Shown: in pieces, positions 11,520 to 23,958 of the stretch
Position numbering within the stretch: position 1 is the first letter of the stretch
Layout: each line of letters starts with the position of its first letter
Origin: Camellia lanceoleosa
Taxonomy: Eukaryota > Streptophyta > Magnoliopsida > Ericales > Theaceae
Length of the DNA: 64,000 nucleotides
Assembly: GCA_025200525.1 (NCBI GenBank)
Contig: CM045762.1
Coordinates: forward strand, 192,918,148 to 192,982,147
Direction: 5' to 3'
Position numbers and translations under genes: made by a program
Notes under the pieces: model-generated
Database searches by the model: none
What the model saw: the letters and a program-made list of their open reading frames with translations, nothing else
Told to the model about the DNA's origin: nothing

Positions 11520-13310
11520 CATATTAATTTATGGAGAGAAAGAATTGCAATTTTTCAAAATTTCCACTGTAACTTTTTGCACTTGTCACTCTTTTATTCT
11601 TCTCGCTTGACTTACTGCAGTTTTCCCTGCTCTCCTGGTGTCCCCCCTCTTGATTTTGAGAAGCTTTTAGAGGCCATAACCACTATCCTAGTGTCAATCC
11701 CTGCCAATAAAGGGTACTGGAAGGGGTGAACCTCATCCCTTGGCACAGTACTCCCTTTTTCCCTTTCTGGCATACCTAAATCACCCACAAGAGAACCAGC
11801 TGGGCTATTTTGTTTTACTTTTGACTATATTTCAGGTCTGAACTCACCCAGAATGCAAGCAACCAGTGTCCACCTCAACACCCAATAATATGTTTCACTT
11901 ATTAGGCCTGTTTTGTGGTGTATAGGCCTCCAATAAGTTAAGAGCTCTATAGAAGATATTGTAAAAAGGCTTAGGAGTGTTTATTTGCTGCACTTCAAAA
12001 GCACTTGCATATCCTCTTGTATGTTTTATTTCACTAAAAAAGTGCCTTTAGGGGAGCCTCTACACATCAAAGTACATTAAAGATGCAGCAAAACACAACC
12101 TAAAGCATTATTTCAAGGGAAAGAAAAGTAATTCCAAGCTAAACACACAGTAGTGCCAAATGGGGACCTAGTCCATCAGAAAAGTGAGTGAGGAAAGAAA
12201 TGGAACAAGAGGGAACAAGAGATACAACCCAATCATTTCAGGGAGTGATTTATAGATGTTCTCAATTTGCTAACAAAATATAGAGTCATGGCAAAAAGAT
12301 ATCAAAAATTTGAAAGAACCTAATATGAAGAGGGAAAGAAGGCCCTGAAACTAAAAAAATCATAATTATAGGACATAATCTCACCTTGGCAATGGCATAA
12401 ACACCAAATAGACCAGTGTCCTTATAGTTGGTGTTAAAGGCCATCATGTTTTCAGCAATCTCATTAATGCCAACCCTCTGCGCAAGCTCAGAACTGCTTA
12501 CAAATTGTCAAAAACTAATTAATGCATGCCCTCACAGGTTATATCACAGGAAAATATCCAACTTAGTTATTAAAACCCGACAAATGATGTTCAAACAGCT
12601 CACCCCATGTGCTTCCCACCACTTGCATTCTTATTCCAAGATCCCAACATAGACTGCATGTCCATCAAAGTAATGGAATTTGGATCCGTCTAAGAAGCCC
12701 CATTGAAAGCAACCGCAAATTGTGCCAAAGGTATATCATCATCATCCTAACCTGATTTTCACATAACGAATGCCAATTAATAAATTTTGTAGAAATACAA
12801 GATGGAAGAGAATGTTTAAATTAAACAAATTGTGAAATATTTATATGATATAAGCACACCTCCGAACCTGTAAAAATTGCTGGTTCTTTAGCAACTAATT
12901 CAGACGCTATAGTTGGATCTGTTGACAACTTGGTAAACAATTTCTTTACTTGCTCAACAATGTCCTCATGCTTCACAGCTCCAGAAGCAGCAATTACCTA
13001 AAATAGAAGACCAATGCTTAAGACTTCAATAAGTGGGTCAATAGAGTAAAATAATTGATGATAAAATGATGGTGAAGCCAGCATGCAACCAACCAACCAA
13101 CCAACCAACCAAGTAGACTCAACAATCAATATAAATATCACCTACCATTCTAGGTGCAGTGTAGTGTGTTGATATATACTTTTGAAGATTATATTTGGTG
13201 ATCGTCTTGATATTTTGAGCAGGTCCAAGAATGGTTCTGCCCAAAGGAGTGTACTGGAAAGCAGTTGCATGCAGATGGTCAAAAATTACTTCGTCAGTTT
13301 GCCCTTCAAC
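9775..13310 (-). pseudogene. Mitochondrial processing peptidase beta subunit, 3' part, broken
   Basis: MPP-beta is the M16-family zinc subunit that removes mitochondrial targeting peptides, and in plants it is part of complex III. Exons in gene order: 13146-13310 ([18 protein letters not shown]), 12860-12997 (VIAASGAVKHEDIVEQVKK), 12604-12751, 12385-12493 (YKDTGLFGVYAIAK), 11093-11191 (PDCLDDLAYAIMYE), 10404-10469, 9969-10076, 9775-9842, ending NWFRRRTYWLRY and a stop. Most exons keep frame and GT-AG sites. Lesions lie in exon 12604-12751: about 4 nt lost in the V-R-I-I-D-D-D stretch, and TAG at 12690-12692 in place of the Trp of GASW. The last exon also lacks three residues present in copy 2. 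The N-terminal half with the HxxEH zinc site is absent, and no matching exon was found between 13311 and 16208. Confidence 0.9.
13085..13112. repeat. (AACC)n microsatellite
   Basis: Six tandem AACC units in an MPP-beta intron. Confidence 0.9.
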
Positions 13311-16208
13311 CTATAATAAATAATATACAAGCATCACAATAAAAAATCAAATAACTAACGACAATGCAATTAGAATTTTTTGTAAAAACAAAATATAGAG
13401 GTGATTTAATTGATGAAATCACGAGACCACAAATGAATACGCAAAGGCATTCATCATTCAAAATACTGACTCGATCAGCATTTATTGGTACATCAATGCA
13501 AAGGGTGGAAGAAAGTAAAGCACAAGGTCAGTCACACTAAGGCATTTCTTTCAACTGCTCAAGCAACTAATAGCAATTAATAGAACTCATTATATTCCTT
13601 TTTCTCAAAATCAAAACATTTCGATCATCCAACAACTCCTTAGTGTTCGCGTCCCCTTCTCATTATTAAAACAATAACTACCTTAACAAACTATTATTGG
13701 TACTTATTCCCCATGTAACATAGGCTTTACTGTTTACCCTGTGAATCATGATGTGCCTTTTCCTATTGACTATATTCTTTACTAGGATTAACACCAATTC
13801 TAATAATTCTCATATGCAATTTATGCCACCAAAGATTCATATGGTCTATAGTGCAATGGCTTTTTACATCAAACAATTAGAATATAGAATCATTCCCAGG
13901 AAAACAAATCAGATTATGAGGAAAATTGAAGCAAAACACAAACTTTATCAAAGAATGAATGTTACTACCTCCTCCATCTCCCTCAAAATGACTCCTTAGT
14001 GTTCGCGTCCCCTTGATCAAATGAATCAATGAGCTCTGCTAGTGATCATTTTGATAGTCTCTAGGTTTCAATTTTAGTTGGTTGAAGAGAAGTTGCAGTG
14101 TTTTTTTTCAGAACAATTTTTTGGTCCCAACTGCTGAGTGTTTATCAACATGTTTCCATTTTGTTTTCTTTGGCCATTGATTTATTTTGATTTCCAAGAG
14201 TATTGCTATGCCATGGTGCGCGATGTCGGTTACTTGAGGCCTAAAATCCCTGCACAAGCAATATGTATTGGGAAATTTTTTATTTATGTCACCTTTTAAC
14301 TTCCATTTGAGGGAATCTTGGTTGAAATTGGCTGAGAACTGCAGATTCATGGTTTATTTTTGTATGCTCACTGTGATTACCTCTGTATGCTCTAAATTCC
14401 ACTAATCTAGTTGGAAGATCAGACTTATCAATTCCAAGTTAAATTAAGTTATTTGCATACACAAAATGGCTGCCACAGGCAGTTATCACACGTCACTAAC
14501 AAATGAGAGGTCTAAGGTTTTGATTTTGGCGAAAGTTAGGGTGGCATTGACCGCTGTTCTTTAGCTTGTGAAACTAACAGAAAGATTCTTTAGCTTGTGA
14601 AAATAATAGAAAGATATTCTACCGTAAATTACTAGCTGCCAAGTGTGGAATTATAATTTTTTATTTTTCAATACTATCCTTATATACTTGTATCTTGTAA
14701 CATTTTCGATACTATCCTAAAAACATAAACCATCCCAATGAGTCAAATTTTATCCTGTGTTTTTTTCCCTTCACAATTATTGTATTTTTAAATTAAGTTT
14801 TGTAAAGGAGAATGCTTGATGAAAGTCATTTCAATACATTTGAGATTTTGTCACCAAATGTGTATTTACATGGTGAAAGCACAAAAGCACTTTATGATTT
14901 TAAAGGACATGTTAGATGAACATATACCAAACATTCATTTTCTCTAAAAAGTCAAGTCTTACGAAGTTCTATAGAGTTGATAGGAAATGCCACGAGTATA
15001 CAAGGATCATACTTTTCAAGAGAGAGTGAATTAGAAAGGTCACAGGCATATTAATCACCAACTTTTCTTTTTTTGTTTTGAAGGTGGTGTGAACTAAACT
15101 TCATTATTCCTGTCCTAAGTCCTAACTACCCAAGTTTGCCTTGTCTTACACTAGAAGAAGTCAGCAAAATGTGTATATTGAGGTTGTGCTAATTAAATAT
15201 ATAGGCTTTGTTTGGATTTCTATGTGATTAGTCTAACCAACACGTATCTAAAAAATGCTCAAACAAACAAAGGGTAAGAGCAAAACTTCAAATAAAGATG
15301 CATACATGACTTGTGCTTCAAAGATTGAAAAAAGAAAACAAGGTAAATAACAACACTGGAGAAATGAATGATTATGAGATAATATTCATTGAAATAACAC
15401 ACAATTGTGCATACAACACTACCATCACTTGTTTCATCAAAATTGCAATTAAATTGATTGCTTTCATATACACAAGGAATATTGGAGACCATATAAAGAA
15501 GAAAAAAAAGTTCAGCATTATTAAGCAATTGACAACAAAAAAATTATGAAAAATCTTGATTTTTCTTCCTTCTCTACATTTCACTGTTGGTGTGTGAACA
15601 TATCATGCCACACTTGATCTTCTTGTGTTGTGGTGGTTTATGGAACTTTGGCTCTCTGGGTATGGTGCAATGCTTCATCGACTTGAAAATAACCCGAAAC
15701 AAACAAGGGACATTGTTATGTTTACACCGCTTATGCCAGTCAAATGATCCATTAGAAAACTTCTAGATTTGAGGTTTATTTTACAAAATTGGAGATCCAA
15801 AACAACACCTGATCAATAAAATATGCTGGAAAAGTTGCAACTACAGTAAGTGACACTGAGAGGAAAAAATGTATATAAAAAAAGAAGAAAGAAAGCAATG
15901 CATACAAACTACATATTGCTTTTTAAGAATCATTTGAAGGAGAGGGTCTATTTGAAGTCATTAGTAGAAGTTATCTGGCAGGTTCAGCTTTCCGCGCCCA
16001 CCAAAATAGACATGATATCTTCTTGTATAGAAAATAGAAACAAGTGGATCATATGTTTTTCTAATATTGAAAAGACACACCATGTGTCCTATAGGCCAAA
16101 CCTACTAGAAAATTTTTCTATTCACTAGGTTTTTTGGTTATCCATATTCAAATGGAACGCCATGTATAGCAAGAGAAGATTTTAAAAATTCTGGATTTTA
16201 TCTGGTAC
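13311..16208. other. 2.9-kb stretch with no recognised gene
   Basis: I looked on both strands for the missing 5' MPP-beta exons and found none. The DNA is AT-rich with short open frames that match nothing I know. A small duplicated phrase (TTCTTTAGCTTGTGAAA) occurs twice near 14560-14600. The sequence CCTACTAGAAAATTTTTC near 16107 resembles the CACTA terminus at 24361 but is not an exact match. Confidence 0.5.
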
Positions 16209-17470
16209 CTTCTAGGGATGAAAGGCCTGTCGAAATAGGGCATGGGTTGAGCTCTTGGAATGAGCTCCTTTCTTAGTCTCCTGATTTCCTCTTCTTTTGC
16301 TAACTACAGGAGCAAAATCCAACATGCACACATATATCAATAAACTACCAAGACTAATATCACCAAAACACACCCATGAGGTTTTTTCTGTCGGGTACCT
16401 TTTGCTGTCTTTCCCTTTCCTCCCTGTACTGTTCAATAAGGCCCATCTTCTCAGCCACCTAATATGCAATCACAGAAGCAAAATTAAAAGGTGATTGGAT
16501 AAAGGGCATTTCATTATTGCCACGTAATATGTGTGAGAACGTGGAACCTTGTAGATTCAATGAATGGTAAAGACTTTAGTAATGACACAATGCCTACTCT
16601 ATATGTGATAGGTGAGTGAAGTTATGGTCATTATGCCCAAAACAACTGATTAATACATGAAAACCCTGAGTAAAAATATTTAAAGGAAGCTTAAAATGCA
16701 CCTGTTGTCAAACTCAGCATGCTCCATAGCCCTCACATCGCTATGCAGCACCAAATCAACCGGTCTTGTGATTTTTTTGCCAGCAGGTTTTACTAAGCAC
16801 TGTAATACCATCGACCACATCAATTCAAATGAACTTGGGAGAGTCAAACAACTACAAGCATTGACAAAAGCATGGCATAAAATAATTCATTTTGCACCCC
16901 AAAGAATATATATATATATATAAAGCTGCCATTTGAACATTCCCAATATAGCATTTGAAATGAGTAGCTTTTTTCTCTAGTTGCTCAATCTTAACCTCAG
17001 TGATTATGGTGTTTTGACTTCATTTGGAAAGATGACACAAAGTCTATAAAATTTGTTCGATATGGATTTTGGCATAGCACATCCAACAAAAAGCATTTAT
17101 TCATCATTTCAACAAAATATTACATATGAAATTAGAAACAAACTTCCTCCTCAAATTAAATGGAATTACCTCATATGTTGTCCATGGTATCCGTTGCTTT
17201 TCCTCCTCCATCATCATTTGTTGTAATTTCTTGACGAATCCTTCCTCCTTGTATCTTCCACTCTACTGCAATAAAAATCAATGACCAAAATTAACATGAT
17301 TTCAAGTAAATTGAGGCAAAGACAGAAGGATTTAAAAGCAAAAGTCAATTTCACAAAACCATAAACACACACCTCTATTTGAAGCTTGAAGGGTTTTTGG
17401 TAGGTTGCTTTGAGCTGCTTCTTCTTCTTCCAACGACTTCCACCAAAGGTCCCAAATGAGGGCATGGGTT
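16209..17470 (-). pseudogene. TPX2-like microtubule protein, exon fragments (arm A and loop)
   Basis: TPX2-family proteins bind spindle microtubules. Minus-strand exons in gene order: about 17373-17470 (KPFKLQIE, in the loop), 17170-17265 (FVKKLQQMMMEEEKQRI), 16702-16799 (ITRPVDLVLHSDVRAM), 16399-16458 (VAEKMGLIEQYREERERQQK), and 16209-16303 (EEIRRLRKELIPRAQPMPYF). The last matches the basic TPX2 C-terminal domain with its PMPYFDRPF core. Splice sites are kept, so this is a genomic rather than a cDNA-derived copy. Lesions: TAG at 17263-17265 where arm B has Gln, a 17-nt gap in the IAQGLPW segment, and one base lost near 16706. The first exons and the 3' end of the gene are absent. Confidence 0.85.
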
Positions 17471-18432
17471 TTTGGTAGATTCAGTGATTGATTTTTATTG
17501 CAGCAAAGGGGAAGATACAAGGAGGAAGGATTCGTCAAGAAATTACAACAAATGATGATGGAGGAGGAAAAGCAACGGATACCAATTGCACAAGGTCTCC
17601 CATGGACAACATATGAGCCAGAGGTAATTCCATTTAATTTGAGAAGGAAAAAAATGGAAGTTTCGCTTCATTGTACAAATGTTCCTCTCTCTAATTTCAT
17701 ATGTAATATTTTGTTGAATTGTGTAGCATGAATATATGCTTTTTGTTGGATGTGCTATGCCAAAATCCATATCGAACAAATTTTATAGACTTTGTGTCAT
17801 CTTTCCAAATGAAGTCAAAACACCATAATCACTGAGGTTAAGATTGAACAACTACAGAAAAAAGCAACTCATTTCAAATGCTATCAACTTCCGAAAGAAA
17901 TGAAATATTATTGGGAATGTTCAAATGGAAACTTCTGGATTTATATATATATATGTACCTATTCTTTTGGGGTGCAAAAATGCCAAGTTGAATTATTTTA
18001 TGCCATGCTTTACCGAATGCTTGTAGTCGACAGTTCAAGTAATAAGCCTAATATGCATGTCTGGACTCTCCCAAGTTCATTTGAATTGATGTGGTCGATG
18101 GTATTATAGTGCTTAGTAAAACCTGCCGTCAAAGAAATCACAAGACCGGTTGATTTGGTGCTGCATAGCGATGTGAGGGCTATGGAGCGTGCTGAGTTTG
18201 ACCAACAGGTGCATTTTTAACTTCCTTTAAATATTTTTACTCAAGGTTTTCATGTATTAATTAGTTGTTTTGGGCATAATGACCATAACTTCACTCACTT
18301 ATCACATATAGAGTAGGCATTGTATCATTACTAAAGTCTTTACAATTCACTGAATCTACAAGATTCCACATTCTCACGCATATTAAGTGACAATAATGAA
18401 ATGCCCTTTATTCAATTATCATTTTTTATGCT
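16478..18432. repeat. Large inverted repeat (two TPX2-like arms, 204-nt loop)
   Basis: Arm A (about 16478-17282) and arm B (17487 to about 18432) are reverse complements over introns as well as exons. The loop is 17283-17486. Arm B is longer because arm A has lost short stretches and arm B carries an extra ~35 bp near 18030. A transcript across both arms could fold into a long hairpin. Confidence 0.9.
17504..18208 (+). pseudogene. TPX2-like exon pair (arm B)
   Basis: Two exons lie on the plus strand. 17504-17623 encodes QRGRYKEEGFVKKLQQ through QGLPWTTYEPE (40 codons, open). 18110-18208 encodes CLVKPAVKEITRPVDLVL through AEFDQQ (33 codons, open). Both keep AG and GT borders and join in frame. 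This arm is better preserved than arm A and shows the ancestral reading. It lacks the upstream exon and the later exons with the PMPYFDRPF core, so it cannot make a TPX2-like protein. It is a captured internal fragment. Confidence 0.85.
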
Positions 18433-18460
18433 GACATGTTTTTTTTCTTCCCATTGTTAC

Positions 18461-18580
18461 GATCCTGAAAACAAGAAGGTCATAATCTGTGATGAAAACC
18501 TGAAGAAAATTTTTGTAGAGCGAGACCGAGTTGGGTTTCCTGGGATTGCGGGATTGATGAATCCACACTTTCTTAAGTGA
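18461..18580 (+). pseudogene. SWIB/MDM2-domain protein, last-exon fragment
   Basis: The frame reads DPENKKVIICDENLKKIF, then a degenerate VGFPGIAGLMNPHFLK and TGA at 18578-18580. This matches the C-terminal half of the SWIB domain, a BAF60/SWI-SNF-related fold used in chromatin proteins and in some plastid proteins. Only this 39-codon piece is present, with 3'-UTR-like sequence after it to about 18840. The usual LQDP start and the first helices of the domain are missing. It sits directly after TPX2 arm B, with no room for a promoter or the other exons, so it is a captured fragment. Confidence 0.72.
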
Positions 18581-18840
18581 GCCCTTGCAGGAGAATGGAT
18601 TTTGATTTTCAAAGTCATCGATGAATCTGTTCTTTTGTAAATGAGGGATCTCAGTATTTTGTTGATGATACTACTTGTAGGGTTTAGCAATGCTCTCTGT
18701 ATGCGACGTAGTAGTTTGTTTTTTTTGAACTTCTTCCAGTTGCCTACGCATGAGCCTCGCTCTATTTTGGTTTTAACGAGTGTTTATGCTCATTTTGTGT
18801 TCTTGTTATATAGGCTACGGATCGGAATGCAATATTTGTA

Positions 18841-19709
18841 GTGACTGTCAATTTCTGGTTTATATATCATGTTAAGTTTTAGAGGAATCTGATATTCATA
18901 AGTTATTGCTGTTCTCTATCCCTATGATATGCAAGCAAAGGCATCTTTTATGCAATGTTAAAAAAGTTTAATGCTTTACAAACACACAAAATAGTCGAGA
19001 ATTGTCTGTGGATATTTTTTGTTTGGTTGTTGAGAAATCAAGACAGGAATATAAATTGATGTTCAAACTAGTATTTTTACAGTAATTGTAACAATTGTAT
19101 ATAACCGAGATAAACAAACACAAACATAGATATGGATGTAACTACATATAAGAAGGAAGATAAAGGAGAACCTGAAAGTCGAAAGTCCTGGAAGCTATCG
19201 CAAATAAGCAGCAATAAGAAAATCATCTTCTGAAGAAATATCAAAATATCGCAAATAAGAAGCCATAAGAAAATCATCTTCCGAAGAAATATCAAAATAT
19301 CACAAATAACAAAAGATTATTATAAAAAAATTAATAATAGTAATTAGTTGTCCCTCATGTAATTATTGGTTAGATTATTATAAAATTAACTCATTTCCTA
19401 TACATCAATAATGGGCAAGTGATACAAAAGGTTATCAAAATGGAGAAATTCTATAGCTCACATCTTTAGTATTCTTTTATTACTAGAAATGAAAAATAAC
19501 CTGATATACAGATTGGAATTTTAAATTAAAAAAATCAAGGCAATGGAATGATAAATTCTAATTCTATTTACATGGGAAACAAATTCAAAGATCCAAAGAA
19601 TAATAAATAAATATAGAATAAGAAATCAAACAATTAATAAATAAATACAGAATAAGAAGTCGAACAATCCTAAACTTTACAATGGTTTACAATATGAAAG
19701 ATAGAACTG
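18841..19709. other. AT-rich stretch with a short tandem duplication
   Basis: No gene seen. Two ~52-bp units (19199-19250 and 19251-19303) share CGCAAATAAG, ATAAGAAAATCATCTTC and GAAGAAATATCAAAATAT. A second small duplication (AATTAATAAATAAATA type) lies near 19600-19670. Confidence 0.6.
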
Positions 19710-19931
19710 AATCATTTACTGAACATTCAATCATTAACTACTCAAGAGGTTCACCCAATAACAATGAAAAAATGATTTCCCACAAGAAGGCAACAGGCCC
19801 ATGCTTTTTTCATTAGGTTAATACAATCTAACGACAACACAAAGCTGATGCTAAATTTTCAGCTATTTAAAGAAGAAATGCTGCTAGAAGAAGAGGAAAT
19901 AGGAATCAAGTAGAAAAAATCCTCTCTTAAA
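19710..19931 (+). repeat. 222-bp direct repeat, left copy
   Basis: Matches 22058-22278 almost base for base, from AATCATTTACTGAACATTC to ATCCTCTCTTAAA. The two copies bracket the cap methyltransferase exon fragments. Confidence 0.92.
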
Positions 19932-20572
19932 TAATCCTAAACTTTAGTGTGGAAAGCCACTAAACTGATTTATTCTTTTTTCTTCCTTTCACCTCACATT
20001 CCATTCCCCTTGATTAAAATAATTTTTTCTCAGTTTAAGGCAGAATTCAGGTTTTTTCTTCTGTAACCATTCAACTGGTGCAACGCTATCAATCTATCTA
20101 TCTATCAAATGCTGAAATTTTAATCAAAATCATATTGAAGAGCATCGCAGAAATCTCAACTTCAAAAGAGATAACAACAATATAAATTACCTCCAAAGCA
20201 GAGCCACAAGCTATCATAACAAGATGAGCTTCAGGTTGTCTATGTCAATGGTTATTTCCTCCAAAATTTATCATAACCAAATCTTTCAAAGGCTATTATA
20301 AATAATAATTGACCATTTGTATTGCTAATCAGTGCTTGTTCATTCGAGCACTTAGTGCCAAACAATAACGCTAACAAAGTAATATATATATATATTTTGT
20401 AGGATACATCTCAGTTTTTTACCTTTAGCATCTTCTTTGCCTTCTCAATTTAAATTTCAAATTTCTCAAAGTTAGGAATATAATTTCAAATATCTATGTA
20501 AAAACACACCTAGATAGATACATTTGAACAAGGCAACTGTCCATTTTTAACAGTATAAGGGACCTATAGTAC

Positions 20573-21332
20573 CTTGCCACAAGCAAGATCAAGAACTGCG
20601 TCTCCTCGGTGCGCATAAAGTTGAATTAATACACTTTCAATCTGTTCACAGAAGCATAAATAGAAAAAAAATAAAAAAATAAAAAATAAAAAAAATTGAT
20701 AACTTCAATGGTTAATACTTCATGTATCATAGATTCTAAAGAGAACAATGAATTTGATGAGATCGAAAGGCATACACAATTGTTAAGTTTCTTTAAATGA
20801 ATAATAGGACTAGCCCCTTGCTCTTCTAGAGTTTGATTCATCCTAGCACTATAATGGTCAGCAACTTTCCTGTCAAATACCTTTGTACTCTCATCCTCTA
20901 GAAAACGGGCATCACCTGACCATAACACAATAACCTATAACTACCAAAATTCAATACTAATATACTATGTTCGGCTGCTACCAAAATGCAGCAAGATAGT
21001 AGACAATCAATTTTCCACATTATATTTTTTTCCCCTTTTCATAAAACATACTTTAAAATAAAAATATACAAAATAAAGTTGGAGAATTTTTTTTTGGGGG
21101 GGGTTCCCATTCAGTTTCCCCTGATTTCTTACCATCCAAAAGCTCAGCTCCAGCAATTAACAGAGAAACCAAAACACCCAAATCTATATTTACTCAAATC
21201 CACAAATCAAAACCACAGACAAAATGAATTGTCTATAAAAAACCACAAAATACCTTCTGGGTTGTGTCTGATTTTGGATTGAGGCGGTCTAAGAGAACCC
21301 GACGATGAAGATTCTTGGTATCCTCTCTTCAT
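20573..21332 (-). pseudogene. mRNA cap guanine-N7 methyltransferase, first three exons only
   Basis: The enzyme adds the N7 methyl group to the mRNA cap in the nucleus, using S-adenosylmethionine. Exon 1, 21254-21332, starts MKRGYQESSSSGS. Exon 2, 20778-20915, has GDARFLEDESTKVF and KVADHYSARMNQTLEEQ, then SPIIHLKKLNN. Exon 3, 20573-20641, has SVLIQLYAHRGDAVLDLACG, which ends in the D-L-A-C-G-K motif that starts the SAM-binding fold. Borders are GT-AG, except that the exon 2/3 joint has lost the GG needed for the Trp codon after LKKLNN. No later exon with the cap-binding and catalytic residues was found before 19931. It is a captured or truncated 5' fragment bracketed by 222-bp direct repeats. 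Confidence 0.87.
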
Positions 21333-22057
21333 GGCCAATAATCTAAAATGGGCCCTCTTCACTGACAATGGAAATCAATCTTCCTGACAGCTTCTACGCA
21401 TAACATGATTAAGTAAGAGTAATCAAATCAAACCCCATCAAAGAAAAAAAAAAGAGTAATCAAAACCATAAACTGCAGCATATAAAAAATGGACTAATCC
21501 AAACAAGTACAAGCAAGCCTTACATCAGGTGATGCAAAAAATTTCCCCACAAAGAAATGTTCACAAATTTTTTTTTTTTTTTTCTGGTTGCTATATGATT
21601 GCAAGTTTAAAGATAAATTTTTTCTAAAGTTGAATGAGAGACAGGAGATGAAATCGAGCTTAAATGTAGAACAATGTTTTGAGCTATCGAGTCTCGGCTT
21701 TAGATTACCTAACTTAATAGTTCAAACAAAGAAGATGCTGAAAAAATCAGTTAGATACTTGACAAGAAACAAAGAATCATTAGCTAAAACATGTGCATGG
21801 TTACTCTTAGCATAATTACATAGCCGACAGAGAGAATAATTGTATAATTCACATCACTTAATAAACAATATTGTTCCTCCATAAAAGCCATTGCAATAGA
21901 CACAGCAAATACATAAACCATGTGGTTATTCTTTCATATAACATTTATGGTTTCTAGAAATGTCTCTCTCTAACATAAGCTCAGCCTAAAACACCAATCT
22001 AGAAGCTATTACAATTTTAAAACATGAACTAACATACTTAAATTAATTATAATGTCC
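21333..22057. other. No gene recognised
   Basis: Sequence upstream of the cap methyltransferase start. It could hold the old 5' UTR and promoter. It has a 75-codon open frame at 21588-21815 that resembles nothing I know and has no visible gene context. Confidence 0.4.
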
Positions 22058-22278
22058 AATCATTTACTGAACATTCAATCATTAACTACTCAAGAGGTTC
22101 ACCCAATAACAATGAAAAAATGATTTCCCACAAGAAGGCAACAGGCCCTGCTTTTTTCATCAGGTTAATACAATCTAACGACAACACAAAGCTAATGCTA
22201 AATTTTCAGCTATTTAAAGAAGAAATGATGCTAGAAGAAGAGGAAATAGGAATCAAGTAGAAAAAATCCTCTCTTAAA
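22058..22278 (+). repeat. 222-bp direct repeat, right copy
   Basis: Second copy of 19710-19931 in the same orientation, with a few substitutions and one 1-bp gap (GGCCCTGC against GGCCCATGC). Confidence 0.92.
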
Positions 22279-22329
22279 CAATCTGTTCAGAAGCTAGAAC
22301 TTTTTTTTTTATTATACCGTAAAAAAATT

Positions 22330-22475
22330 TATTTCAATTTTATTTTTTTATTTTTTTATCAGCAACAAAAGAAGAATTTTATTAAAAAGAAGAAAAGAGA
22401 AGTACAAAGAAGGACAAGAAGTCCTCAAAAGCAAAAACCAAAAAATCTACGAACGGAAAAACAAGCAGGCCACAA
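22330..22475 (-). mobile_element. LINE 3'-end fragment
   Basis: On the minus strand it ends GCTGATAAAAAAATAAAA, a common plant LINE tail. The sequence GAAGGACAAGAAGTCCTC is close to the LINE 3' region that flanks the MULE (GACAAGGAGTCCTC at 41569-41582). It is a short, heavily truncated insert. Confidence 0.5.
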
Positions 22476-22530
22476 TTTTTTTTTTATTTTTTATTTCAAT
22501 TTACTATTCAATTAAGGAAAAACAAGTGGT

Positions 22531-22895
22531 TTACAAATCAACTATCACTAACAATAAACTAATCTATTTTGGAAACTCAAGTAATTGTTTCATGAGCACA
22601 TTGTTCAAAAAAAAAAAAAAAAAAGCATGATCACTGGCTATCCACATAAAGTAACAAACTTCTGCTGGTGTAACTTTGTTAACAACCTAAAGTGCAAATT
22701 TTTTACAAATCAACTATCACTAACAATAAACTAATCTATTTTGGAAACTCCAATAATTGGAACGGTAGCATAACAGAAGTTTCACGAGCACCAATTGTTC
22801 AAAAAAAAAAAAAAAAAACATGATCACTAGCTGTCCACATGAAGTATGCAAACTTCTATTGGTGTAACTTTGTTAGCAACCTGTAGAGCAAATTT
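22531..22895. repeat. Tandem duplication, period 172 bp
   Basis: Two head-to-tail units begin ACAAATCAACTATCACTAAC. Each carries a poly-A run, then CATGATCACT, and then a TGGTGTAACTTTGTTA phrase. The second unit has extra bases near 22750. Confidence 0.88.
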
Positions 22896-23926
22896 GGTCT
22901 TATTTCACATGCTTTATCATCCTATAGTTTTTAGAAGATTTAATTCTCCCCACATACCGAATACAGCTAGCATTTATACCTATGATATAGACATTTACAA
23001 AGAGAGAGCCATCCGCTTCATAATTAGTTTGGTTTGCATTTGTGCACCAATTGAACATTCACATATTGCTCTAATTTTCTTGTTCAAAAAAACTGGAGGG
23101 CTACAAGGAATTAATTTACTTCTTCCTTATCATTGAGCAACAATGTATCAAAACTTGCCCCAACAGCGTTTCTATCAGTTCTATTCAACAATACAAAAAC
23201 ATTGAAGACCCAAGGATGTCCATGATTTAATTAATTTTGGCTTGAAATTTCTAACTAAAACAAGTCTAAAGCATAAGATTCGATTTCCTTTTCTTCCCAT
23301 TTCCAGCATTTGCTAAGCAACCAGACATAGGCAAAATCAAAACATATGATCAGACCAACCTGGGGCATAAAACTCAAATTTTGCTCTAACTTTAGCTGAT
23401 TTTCATTCTCAAGAACTAAAACAAACATAGAGCATGAAATAGAATCTCTTTTCCGGCATTTTCTCAACAATAAAACCTAGGCAAAAACTATAAATATTAT
23501 AAGAAAAATTTATAGCATAAAACTGTCATCTTAATTTTCATTCAAAGGGACTAAAAACAGAGCTAAAGAATAAAACTCAATTTCTTCAGTTCTCTTTTTT
23601 GACAATTTCTAAGCAGATAAACAGAGGCAAAATGGAGAAATAGGTCAGATAAAACACAAACATGCCAAATTTTCAGGCTTAGGAAAAAAAAATGAAATGA
23701 AGAAATAAAATTGAATTGCATTCATGGAATGATATAAATCATCAAATTTGAATATTGCAAGGGTCATCCGTCAATCCAAACCCTAGGAGCATATTCGAAT
23801 CACAAAATAAGAAGAAACGACGGAAGATAGAAACAAAGAGAGTACCTTCTAAAAGAGAGTACCTTGAACTCGATCGAAACCCTAGGTGTAGATTCAAACC
23901 TGAAAACAAGAAGAAACAGAGAAAGA

Positions 23927-23929
<3 letters not shown>

Positions 23930-23958
<29 letters not shown>

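Noticed and set aside
16100..16130. CCTACTAGAAAATTTTTC as the left end of the CACTA element at 24361
   Set aside because: It shares about 11 bases but lacks the CACTA terminus and no matching 3-bp duplication was seen. Kept only as a candidate.
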